Below are positions 1 to 6,547 of a stretch of DNA of 10,061 bases, piece after piece. The translations under genes were made by a program, and so were the position numbers. Where the stretch lies: the NCBI GenBank assembly GCA_003175865.1, contig PSRF01000042.1, positions 1-10,061 of the forward strand, given 5' to 3'. The notes beneath the pieces were generated by a model that was given only the letters and a program-made list of their open reading frames with translations, made no database searches and was not told the origin of the DNA. The DNA is from Blastocatellia bacterium. GTDB taxonomy: Bacteria > Acidobacteriota > Blastocatellia > Pyrinomonadales > Pyrinomonadaceae. Position 1 is the stretch's first letter. Each line of letters opens with the position of its first letter.

Positions 1-1
1 T

Positions 2-36
2 CAAAGGTCAAAGCACAAAGTACAAAGATCGAAATG
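2..36. repeat. Degenerate 7-bp tandem repeat (CAAAGNN)
   Basis: Four consecutive heptamers, CAAAGGT, CAAAGCA, CAAAGTA and CAAAGAT, occupy bases 2-29, and a decayed fifth unit (CGAAATG) follows. The tract begins at the window edge, so its full length is unknown. It lies just past the stop codon of the minus-strand mannosidase. Heptanucleotide tandem tracts of this kind are known as intergenic repeats in several bacterial groups; any function here is unknown. Confidence 0.7.
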
Positions 37-49
37 CGAATGCGTTTGG

Positions 50-3000
50 TCAGCGTTCCAACGTATCGTACAACGGCTGCGCCGGCTTCACACTGTCGCG
101 TTCGTTTGATGCTGTGATCGCAAGTATTCGAATGTTCCCATTGTTTGGCAACCTCAGCGTGCTCGTCTTCGCAGGCACATCGATCGCGTAACCAAATAGA
201 TACGAATATGCGTACGCTTCATTCGCTCCGATTGGTGTGTGGCGATGGGATGAGAACCATGCCAACTCATCGCGTTTGATAAATCCGGGCGTGATTTCCA
301 CCAGTTCTCCGTATGGATCAATTCGAGTCCTTGGTCTTGATAATTGGGCCGCGATGTCTGGTGGAGTACCTGGCGGTGGCGTTCGAGGTGGAACTTGAAC
401 CTCAGTCTGTTTCCACACGCGACTGTCCCATTGCCCAATCAACCCACCCCAATTCTGGATTTTCAGTTCAACCGGAGTGGCACCCATCTGAAACGTCGCA
501 GTTTGATCTCCATCTGCCGCAGCAAGTACATAAATGCGACGCGTATCCGCAGGCAGTGAGACGGTTTGTCCGCGTGGAACAACAGCACTTGGTCCAATCG
601 CGCTTGCAAGTTTGAATATCACACTGCCGAATGAGAGTTCAGCCGGCAACATCTCCGCAGGTATCGCCTCGCCTTTACTATCGAAGCCCAGCGAAGATTT
701 TTCGCCATCCCGACTTGCCACCGAAAGATCATAAGACAACGTCAACGGAGTTTGTTTTATTTGCGAGACATTCAGACGAGAGCGTGCGAGTTTCACCGCG
801 AACGTACGTGGTTGATAACCACCCAAACTCGTAATCAACTGTCCTTCGGCGATCCTTGCTGGTCCGATTGGTTGTTCTTGTCCATTTGCTTCGCGCGCTG
901 AAACAACCGGCGCGGCAAACGTTAGACGCACATCTGGTACGCTGCGACCATCAAGCTCAACAACTCGCACAATGATCTCATCCGACTCCTCGGCCTTCTT
1001 AAGTGCTAACACCCGCACACGGCTGTTGTTAATGCGTACAATCGAAAACGTCTTACCCAAACCACCTCCATGCTTGGAACTCTGGAAGGCGATAAGTGGT
1101 TGATTCAACCGTTGCGCTTCCCAGTCGGTTTGCTCATGGCGCCAATCACCGGCATGCGAAGCAAGACCGTAAACAAATTGATGATGGCCCAGATCCTGGC
1201 TTGCTTGATCAGCATAACCACCACGAGGTGCGATGCCAGGCGTTCGTAGCAACGTCAATCGCAACGTGCTGTCGTCTGGTTTGTCGGAGGCATACTTGCA
1301 ATCGGATAGTACGGTCACGCCAAAACTGCCTGAGCGATCAGTTAGGTCGAACCATTGATGTGAAGGCACTTCAAATTTCTTCTCGTCATCGTTTCCACGC
1401 TCGATGGTGCCGATGTCCCAGTTATATGTTGCCTTGGGGTTTGAAGCCGTGAACGGAAATGTCGCCTTGAGGTTTGCCTCTTTCGTGTTCCAGTCGATCA
1501 CGTTTCCAAACTCGACGCGGTTACCCGCGTCGCCGGCTGAAAGTCGCACGGTCTGCACAAACTTCGAACCTTCAGTTTCGCGTGTGATTTCTATCGCAAC
1601 TCTGACAGGTCCATTTTCTAAAATCCGGATCTGCGCTGGACCTCCAACGTATGCACGCGCTGGTTTTTGCTGATCGCTCCAATCCATGTTCCAGGCTGGC
1701 CACTGGGCCGGTTTGTCAGTCCTGATGGCGAGTCGAAATGGCGTACTTAGAATTTCACGGTTAATTTTCTTGTCGAAGATCCCGGCAACGTCACCATCTG
1801 AATTAATTTCTACTCGATACCGACTGTTCTCTAGTGATGTTTCGGTGACCTTCAGTTGTGTATTGGTTGACGAGCTTGGCGCGAGCTGAACATCGTAGAC
1901 GGAGTAACCCACCGAAGGAGTGTTAGCGAGAAACAGTACTCTTGCCGAGCCTTGTTTCTTCTCCAACAACTGCGACGGAACAACACGGCCATCTGGTCCA
2001 ACTACTCGGACAGCATCAGGTACACCATCAGGAAAACTGACCTGCGCTTCAACGACATCTTCGCGATTGATGTTAAGCGGGTTGTAAACAACGATCGCAG
2101 CTCCCGACGTTTGCGTATTCATTGCGCCGACGATTCCTTCGGTTGCACTGGTCAACACACCCGAAAACTGGTTCATCGCAATGACATCGTCATTCCAGGA
2201 GTATTCAAACGCTTTTGGTGTCGCAGTACCAGGTAGGATGTCGTGAAATTGTCCACCCATAACCAGCGTCCAAGCATTGTTCAAACGTTGCTGCGGATAG
2301 ATCCGCGTTCCCAACCACGATGCACCGATGGATGCTTTCTCAGCGGCGTCAGCCAAAAGTTCGTTCTTACGGTTCCAACGCTTTTGATATGTTTCCGAAG
2401 TAATCGAGCCCGCTGAGTGGTTTGTCAGTAACAGATCGCCTTGATAAACGGGCAGTCCTTTTATTTGCTCGGGTAGAATATTCAAAAACATTTGATCCGC
2501 GGTTGCGGAGACAACGTTGAGTGGTCCACCACCGACAGAAGTAGGTGATGTGGTGTTTGGCGAAACAGGTACCAACGACGGATTGCGCGAGATGATCGCT
2601 TCAACCATACGAACTGAATCTTCTCGAGGTGCGCCGCCTGTATCTCCAGTTCCGTAGTAGTGATAATCAGTGAACAGTCCGCTGACTTTACCGTTCAATT
2701 GGACCCTTCTGGGCCAATCAACTGGGTTGTTTCTCGCCGTCGGATCAGTGATGACCGGACTCCTGCTGATGTCTTCGCGAACCTGACCCCCGTAACTTCC
2801 AGGGTTGAACGCTGCGATGATGCCGCGACCATCTGGCCCACGCCAAAATCCAACATTAAAAGGAATGCCCTCGGGCGTTTGCTCGATCGAATTTGGACCA
2901 CCAGCAAGTGCAGCAGAACCCCACGTGAGTTTTTGTGTCGAAAATCCTTTGAGTCCCATGTGTGCGAGGATGCTCGGGAGCGAAGCAGGAAAACCAAAAC

Positions 3001-3460
3001 AATCCGGCAACATGTACTCAACGCTCGTCTTGCCAAACTCGCGTTTGAAAAACTGATTGCCATAAAGAATCTGACGAATTATTGACTCCGCGGAAGCACT
3101 GTTGACGTCGCTTTCTTCCATCGACGAACCCGCGGGAAACCAACGACCCGCAGCCACATAGTTCTTGACGCGCTGATAATCCGCAGGCCAGTACTCCTTC
3201 ATCATTCGATAACGATTCGCGCCGCTGAAGTTGAAGATGTAATGCGGATACTTTTCGAAGAAGGCGAAGTTGTCGTGCATCGTCTTCGGAATGTATTCAT
3301 TAATCACTTGCGGATACTGCCAGCGCCATTGAGTGTCGAGATGCGCGTAAGCGACGACGTAGAGTGTTGGTTGTTTGGTGAGATCGGGTTGATTTGACTG
3401 TGCCGAAACGGCCAAAGAACTTGCGAGTAAGACAGCAAGAAGCTTCGTTAATGCTCGCAT
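50..3460 (-). CDS. Secreted GH38 alpha-mannosidase
   Basis: This is a glycoside hydrolase family 38 enzyme that should hydrolyse alpha-mannosidic bonds in glycans outside the cytoplasm, with retention of configuration and a bound zinc ion. Numbering from the chosen start, the zinc-site motif HLDTQWRW contains H40 and D42, PDCFGFP contains the expected nucleophile D153, and QFHDILPGT contains the third zinc histidine H406. YHYYGTGDTGG near 266-276 is also typical of the family. The three-helix middle domain follows around 350-410, then a long beta-rich C-terminal domain, giving 1136 aa. The frame stays open to 3520, but I chose the ATG at 3460: it has AGGAG nine bases upstream and begins a clean signal peptide (MRALTKLLAVLLASSLAVSA, cleavage after AVSA). 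The longer start would bury that signal behind 20 polar residues and overlap the divergent gene. It is transcribed away from the lasso operon and shows no functional link to it. The exact substrate cannot be read from the sequence. Confidence 0.93.
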   Translation of the reverse strand: MRALTKLLAVLLASSLAVSAQSNQPDLTKQPTLYVVAYAHLDTQWRWQYPQVINEYIPKTMHDNFAFFEKYPHYIFNFSGANRYRMMKEYWPADYQRVKNYVAAGRWFPAGSSMEESDVNSASAESIIRQILYGNQFFKREFGKTSVEYMLPDCFGFPASLPSILAHMGLKGFSTQKLTWGSAALAGGPNSIEQTPEGIPFNVGFWRGPDGRGIIAAFNPGSYGGQVREDISRSPVITDPTARNNPVDWPRRVQLNGKVSGLFTDYHYYGTGDTGGAPREDSVRMVEAIISRNPSLVPVSPNTTSPTSVGGGPLNVVSATADQMFLNILPEQIKGLPVYQGDLLLTNHSAGSITSETYQKRWNRKNELLADAAEKASIGASWLGTRIYPQQRLNNAWTLVMGGQFHDILPGTATPKAFEYSWNDDVIAMNQFSGVLTSATEGIVGAMNTQTSGAAIVVYNPLNINREDVVEAQVSFPDGVPDAVRVVGPDGRVVPSQLLEKKQGSARVLFLANTPSVGYSVYDVQLAPSSSTNTQLKVTETSLENSRYRVEINSDGDVAGIFDKKINREILSTPFRLAIRTDKPAQWPAWNMDWSDQQKPARAYVGGPAQIRILENGPVRVAIEITRETEGSKFVQTVRLSAGDAGNRVEFGNVIDWNTKEANLKATFPFTASNPKATYNWDIGTIERGNDDEKKFEVPSHQWFDLTDRSGSFGVTVLSDCKYASDKPDDSTLRLTLLRTPGIAPRGGYADQASQDLGHHQFVYGLASHAGDWRHEQTDWEAQRLNQPLIAFQSSKHGGGLGKTFSIVRINNSRVRVLALKKAEESDEIIVRVVELDGRSVPDVRLTFAAPVVSAREANGQEQPIGPARIAEGQLITSLGGYQPRTFAVKLARSRLNVSQIKQTPLTLSYDLSVASRDGEKSSLGFDSKGEAIPAEMLPAELSFGSVIFKLASAIGPSAVVPRGQTVSLPADTRRIYVLAAADGDQTATFQMGATPVELKIQNWGGLIGQWDSRVWKQTEVQVPPRTPPPGTPPDIAAQLSRPRTRIDPYGELVEITPGFIKRDELAWFSSHRHTPIGANEAYAYSYLFGYAIDVPAKTSTLRLPNNGNIRILAITASNERDSVKPAQPLYDTLER

Positions 3461-3518
3461 GCGCAGGGGCTCCTTTTGATAGAGAGCATAACAGAACCGC
3501 GTGCTAGAATACGCGGCC
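3461..3518. promoter_or_regulatory. Divergent promoter region, mannosidase / lasso operon
   Basis: These 58 bases separate two divergent start codons, so both promoters must lie here or inside the flanking genes. On the minus strand AGGAG (complement of 3470-3474) sits nine bases before the mannosidase ATG and decides its start. On the plus strand TAGAAT at 3505-3510 resembles a -10 hexamer and ends eight bases before the ATG at 3519, which would place transcription start at or next to that ATG and give a leaderless message. TTGATA at 3476-3481 looks like a -35 box but is 23 bases away, too far for a standard pair. No Shine-Dalgarno sequence precedes 3519. The promoter assignment is inference. 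Confidence 0.35.
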
Positions 3519-3797
3519 ATGAAAATTACATTCTCGGATTGCGTCGTAGTCCCTGACGGCGTGCTGATCTCGCAGCTTCAGCAAGAGTCTGTAATTCTGA
3601 ATCTGGAAAGCGAAGCCTATTTTGGACTCGACGACGTCGGCACGCGCTTTTTAACCGTCCTCACTTCATCAGACTCGATCGCCGCCGCCTACGAAAAACT
3701 GCGCGCTGAATATGACGTTGATGCCGAGGTGCTGCGCCGGGACATACTCGATCTGGTCGACAAACTAATCGATCAGGGCCTCTTAATCCATACCTAA
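3519..3797 (+). CDS. PqqD-like lasso peptide B1 protein (RiPP recognition element)
   Basis: This 92-aa protein is a stand-alone PqqD-family winged-helix domain. In lasso pathways such B1 proteins bind the precursor leader and deliver it to the processing enzymes. The family core is visible as ESVILNLESEAYFGLDDVGT (residues 23-42), where a beta hairpin leads into the L-D-x-V-G-T turn and the helix that normally reads RFLTVL. It is followed by the helical tail YEKLRAEYDVDAEVLRRDILDLVDKL typical of the family (given here split: YEKLRAEYDVD, residues 58-68, then AEVLRRDILDLVDKL). I chose the ATG at 3519 over a GTG at 3501 because it starts at the usual family position. It has no Shine-Dalgarno, and a possible -10 box lies just upstream. 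It is the first gene of the operon and lies in the same frame as the cyclase, with stop TAA at 3795 and the next start GTG at 3801. Confidence 0.9.
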   Translation: MKITFSDCVVVPDGVLISQLQQESVILNLESEAYFGLDDVGTRFLTVLTSSDSIAAAYEKLRAEYDVDAEVLRRDILDLVDKLIDQGLLIHT

Positions 3798-3800
3798 TCC

Positions 3801-5375
3801 GTGAAAATCTGCGCTAACGCCCGCATCGATGCTCGCGACGAACTAATCTCAAGACTCAACTTACCCGAACCTCTGGCTGACACCGAGCTGATCCTCGCCG
3901 CTTATGAAGCGTGGGGCGACGATTGCGTCAAACACCTCATCGGCGACTTTGCGTTTGCAATTTGGGACGACCATCGGAAGCGTCTCTTCTGCGCCCGCGA
4001 CCATTTTGGAGTAAAGCCTTTTTTCTTTTCTCAAACTGCAGATAGCTTTAACTTCAGCAGCAGACTCAACGAGCTACGTCTCGACCCAAAAGTCTCAAAC
4101 ACACTGAACGACACCGCCATCGGCGACTATCTGCTGTTCGGAGTTAACCAGGATCAATCGACTACAGTTTTTAAAGATATTCAGCGACTGCCGCCGGGAC
4201 ACACTCTCACCGTGGAGAACAACCAGATCAAGATTCAGCGCTACTGGACACCGTCAATCCCGGCTGAAATCCGCTTTCGTGATCCGGATTCTTATGTCGA
4301 ACGCTTTTCAGAACTGCTGTCACGTGCAGTTGAAGATCGACTACGCACGGATCGTGTTGCCGTGTCGATGAGTGGCGGTCTCGATTCAACAAGTCTTGCC
4401 GCAATCGCTCGCGAACACTCCACGGTCGGCGCCTTCGCAGTTGTTTACGACACTCTAATCCCCGATCAAGAGCGTCACTATTCGAGTTTAGTCGCCAAAC
4501 ACCTCGGCATCCTAATCACACATCTCAATGCCGATCCGTATTCTCTGTTTGACGAGCAGGTATCGGGCGACATGGATCAACCGGAACCGTTTTTGATCTC
4601 GCCACTGACGGCACAGTTTCATAATCTCCTGCGACTCTGCGCCGATTTTGCTCCAGTGGCACTCACGGGTTATGACGGAGACTCGTTCATGAACGAACCC
4701 CGTATAAGTATCAGGACGCGGATTTCACGGATGCTGCGCAAAAATGATTACGACAGATTTTTTCCGGAATGGATCGATGAATCCTTTGCATCGCGAACAA
4801 ATCTCCGCGAACGGTACAAGCAGTTCTGGATCAAACCGGCGGTTGGAAAGCGTCCGGCAGCAATGAGCGCTCTGAACTCAAAAATCTGGACGTCACTCTT
4901 CGAGGGTTACGATCCGGGAGCAACGAGATTGAATTTAGAAATGCGTCATCCCTTTATCGATCTGCGGTTGGTCGAGTATTTGTTGGCGATACCGGCTGTT
5001 CCCTGGTGTGTCAACAAACACATTCTAAGGCGTGCGATGCAGGATAAACTACCGGCGTCCGTAGTTAATCGCCCTAAAACAGGTCTTATAACCGATCCGG
5101 CTCTTCAATTGGTGAGGCGCGCTAGTGTAAGATGGCTCGACAGTTTTGAGGTCAGTCCGCAGCTCAGAGCTTTTGTTAACCTCGATCGTCGACGATCGGT
5201 AGTGGAAGAAGACACTGCCGATGCTCTGTGGGCCAGTCTTCGAGTGTATGCGTTGAATTACTGGCTTACGAACTCCCAGGCATATGTTCGACGAAAATCA
5301 GAGACGAGAGGTGAACAAATGCAGGACCACAATCGCCGAAACTGCCTAAAGATGGAGACAATGCATGGAACGTAA
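3801..5375 (+). CDS. Lasso peptide cyclase C (asparagine synthetase-like), N-terminally short
   Basis: This 524-aa asparagine-synthetase homologue is the expected lasso macrolactam synthetase. It would use ATP to adenylate the side chain of an Asp or Glu in the precursor core and let the core's N-terminal amine attack. The ATP pyrophosphatase loop SMSGGLDSTSLA is at 189-200, and LTGYDGDSF at 288-296 takes the place of the usual second loop. The N-terminal part shows the end of a class II glutaminase fold: GDFAFAIWD (48-56) and ARDHFGVKPFFF (65-76). However, the protein starts at KICANARIDARDELI, which aligns with roughly residue 70 of ordinary AsnB, so the catalytic Cys and the glutamine pocket are absent. 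No upstream coding space exists, because B1 ends six bases earlier in the same frame. The GTG start has no Shine-Dalgarno and probably relies on termination-reinitiation; the next in-frame Met is at 190. A polar tail after NYWLTNSQAYV runs into the precursor gene with an 11-base overlap. Confidence 0.88.
   Translation: MKICANARIDARDELISRLNLPEPLADTELILAAYEAWGDDCVKHLIGDFAFAIWDDHRKRLFCARDHFGVKPFFFSQTADSFNFSSRLNELRLDPKVSNTLNDTAIGDYLLFGVNQDQSTTVFKDIQRLPPGHTLTVENNQIKIQRYWTPSIPAEIRFRDPDSYVERFSELLSRAVEDRLRTDRVAVSMSGGLDSTSLAAIAREHSTVGAFAVVYDTLIPDQERHYSSLVAKHLGILITHLNADPYSLFDEQVSGDMDQPEPFLISPLTAQFHNLLRLCADFAPVALTGYDGDSFMNEPRISIRTRISRMLRKNDYDRFFPEWIDESFASRTNLRERYKQFWIKPAVGKRPAAMSALNSKIWTSLFEGYDPGATRLNLEMRHPFIDLRLVEYLLAIPAVPWCVNKHILRRAMQDKLPASVVNRPKTGLITDPALQLVRRASVRWLDSFEVSPQLRAFVNLDRRRSVVEEDTADALWASLRVYALNYWLTNSQAYVRRKSETRGEQMQDHNRRNCLKMETMHGT
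5354..5357 (+). promoter_or_regulatory. Shine-Dalgarno of the lasso precursor
   Basis: GGAG lies seven bases before the ATG at 5365, inside the 3' end of the cyclase gene. It selects 5365 over the ATG at 5361, which is in the cyclase frame and meets a stop after four codons. It is the only good ribosome-binding site I see within the operon. Confidence 0.7.
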
Positions 5376-5535
5376 ACCAGAAGCCGCTGGAAAGGAACAC
5401 GACACAAAAAAGCGGTACCACAAGCCCGAGCTAATCGTTTACGGAAACATTCGTGAGATCACCCGGAACGTCGGCCCCAAAGGAAACCTTGATGGCGGTG
5501 GCGGTGGAGGAGCCGGTCCGAAAACCGGAACCTGA
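5365..5535 (+). CDS. Lasso peptide precursor A (56 aa)
   Basis: This short gene encodes the RiPP precursor. The leader carries the lasso recognition motif Y-x-x-P-x-L-x-x-x-G as Y18-HKP-EL-IVY-G27 and ends NIREITR, with the conserved Thr (T33) at the -2 position. Cleavage after R34 would release a 22-residue core starting N35-VGPKGNLD-43, followed by six glycines (44-49) and ending AGPKTGT (50-56). Counting N35 as position 1 puts Asp43 at position 9, the usual ring acceptor distance. If G37 were the N-terminus, the ring would have seven residues, which is rarer. There is no aromatic or Arg residue in the core after the cut site. The gene overlaps the cyclase by 11 bases and lies six bases before the kinase ATG. 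A stop codon (TAA, 5347-5349) upstream in frame excludes a longer form. The tail TGT provides hydroxyl groups for the neighbouring kinase. Confidence 0.9.
   Translation: MERKPEAAGKEHDTKKRYHKPELIVYGNIREITRNVGPKGNLDGGGGGGAGPKTGT
5513..5528 (+). other. Small hairpin at the 3' end of the precursor gene
   Basis: CCGGT (5513-5517) and ACCGG (5524-5528) can pair around the loop CCGAAA, just before the precursor stop codon. No T-run follows, so it is not a standard terminator. It could stabilise the 3' end of a precursor transcript, but with five base pairs this may be chance in GC-rich coding sequence. Confidence 0.3.
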
Positions 5536-5541
5536 TCTGTC

Positions 5542-6504
5542 ATGCATTACCGGTGCTCGCTCTATGGCCTTGGTGTCATTGCCAACAGACCAATTCCCGG
5601 AGTTCCCTCTTCAACAATAGCATCGGAAGACGTTTGCATATCCTTCGGTTCACTACCTGATTGGGTTAACGATGTAACAGCCGCGCAGATCGAGACCTCC
5701 TACATCGCAGAATACAAAAGTGAATGCGGTGAACCTGCCTTGCGCGTTTTTCGTGTGCTCGAAGGGAAGTATTACAGGTTCCACTACGCAGATCAGACAG
5801 AGTTTTTAGTCGACCGGGCAGGCACTGCAGTTTGGGCACATTGGTCTGCACCACTCACACTCGAAGACACTACTACTTATCTTCTTGGCCCTGTGATGGG
5901 TTTTGTCATGCTTCTGCGTGGCGTTGTTTGCCTGCATGCCAGCGCGATCGCAGTTGGTGATGAAGCGATCGCGTTGTTGGGTCCGACAGGATCAGGCAAG
6001 TCGACTACAGCAGCAGCATTTTCTGAGCGCGGCTATAGCATTCTGGCTGAAGACGTGGTGACTCTTGATGATCGCAGTGATCATTTTGTGGTTAGACCCG
6101 GATACCCGTGCATTCGTTTGTGGCCGGCTTCAGTGAAAGCACTTTATGGATCTGAGACACACCTGCCAAAACTCACTCCAAACTGGGACAAGTGTTATCT
6201 CGATCTAAAGAATCAATTTCATCCTGAGCCTTTAAAGCTAGGTGCGATTTATCATCTTGCTGAACGACGCCACGACACGATCGCACCCTTTGTGGAGATT
6301 CTCGATCGATCGGAAGGATTGCTGTCGCTAATCGCAAACACCTATGCAACCAAGTTGATGGACAAGCAGATGCGGGCGCGTGAGTTTGAATTGTTGACGC
6401 GTGTTATGAACAACGTTCCACTACGACGTGTCACGCCACATGCAGACCCGGCACGCATTCCCGAGCTATGCGATACGATTCTCAATGATTTTGGCCGCGG
6501 CTGA
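5542..6504 (+). CDS. HPr-kinase-like lasso peptide kinase
   Basis: This 320-aa protein belongs to the HprK-like kinases found in lasso clusters such as paeninodin (PadeK), where the enzyme phosphorylates the C-terminal serine of the precursor. The P-loop GPTGSGKST is at 147-155, preceded by the conserved strand and histidine LHASAI (131-136). It is followed by ILAEDVVTL (167-175), whose acidic pair matches the catalytic region of HprK. The N-terminal half (MHYRCSLYGLGVIANRPIPG) has the opening usual for this subfamily, which supports the ATG at 5542. The gene starts six bases after the precursor stop with no Shine-Dalgarno, so translation is probably coupled to the precursor. The likely substrate is Thr56 of the precursor, or Thr54; this is inference from the family and the neighbouring tail sequence. 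A role in carbon catabolite control is unlikely because no HPr or other PTS gene is nearby and the N-terminal domain differs. Confidence 0.85.
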   Translation: MHYRCSLYGLGVIANRPIPGVPSSTIASEDVCISFGSLPDWVNDVTAAQIETSYIAEYKSECGEPALRVFRVLEGKYYRFHYADQTEFLVDRAGTAVWAHWSAPLTLEDTTTYLLGPVMGFVMLLRGVVCLHASAIAVGDEAIALLGPTGSGKSTTAAAFSERGYSILAEDVVTLDDRSDHFVVRPGYPCIRLWPASVKALYGSETHLPKLTPNWDKCYLDLKNQFHPEPLKLGAIYHLAERRHDTIAPFVEILDRSEGLLSLIANTYATKLMDKQMRAREFELLTRVMNNVPLRRVTPHADPARIPELCDTILNDFGRG

Positions 6505-6536
6505 ACGCCGATAGACGAAGATCAGCGTTCCGCGGC
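6494..6536 (+). other. Long imperfect hairpin across the kinase stop codon
   Basis: GCCGCG (6494-6499) pairs with CGCGGC (6531-6536), and GAACGC (6503-6508) pairs with GCGTTC (6525-6530). After one mismatch GAT (6510-6512) pairs with ATC (6521-6523), leaving an eight-base loop. A three-base bulge (6500-6502) separates the two main stems. The kinase stop codon TGA (6502-6504) lies inside the 5' arm. There is no T-run after it, so it is not a classic intrinsic terminator. Its place between kinase and methyltransferase suggests an RNA processing, stability or attenuation element; that is inference. Confidence 0.6.
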
Positions 6537-6547
6537 TACTCTCTTCG

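Noticed and set aside
2660..3085. 141-codon plus-strand frame inside the mannosidase
   Set aside because: It is antisense to well-conserved GH38 sequence, has no recognisable motif, and its composition is that of a shadow frame.
3461..3520. Longer mannosidase start at 3520
   Set aside because: It adds 20 polar residues before a clear signal peptide and overlaps the B1 start; the ATG at 3460 has AGGAG at good spacing.
5361..5375. ATG at 5361 as precursor start
   Set aside because: It is in the cyclase frame and meets TAA after four codons; the ATG at 5365 opens the leader.
3801..5375. Housekeeping asparagine synthetase
   Set aside because: The glutaminase nucleophile region is missing, and the gene lies between a B1 protein and a lasso precursor.
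5542..6504. True HPr kinase/phosphorylase of carbon control
   Set aside because: The N-terminal domain is not that of HprK, no PTS genes are nearby, and the gene sits directly after a lasso precursor.
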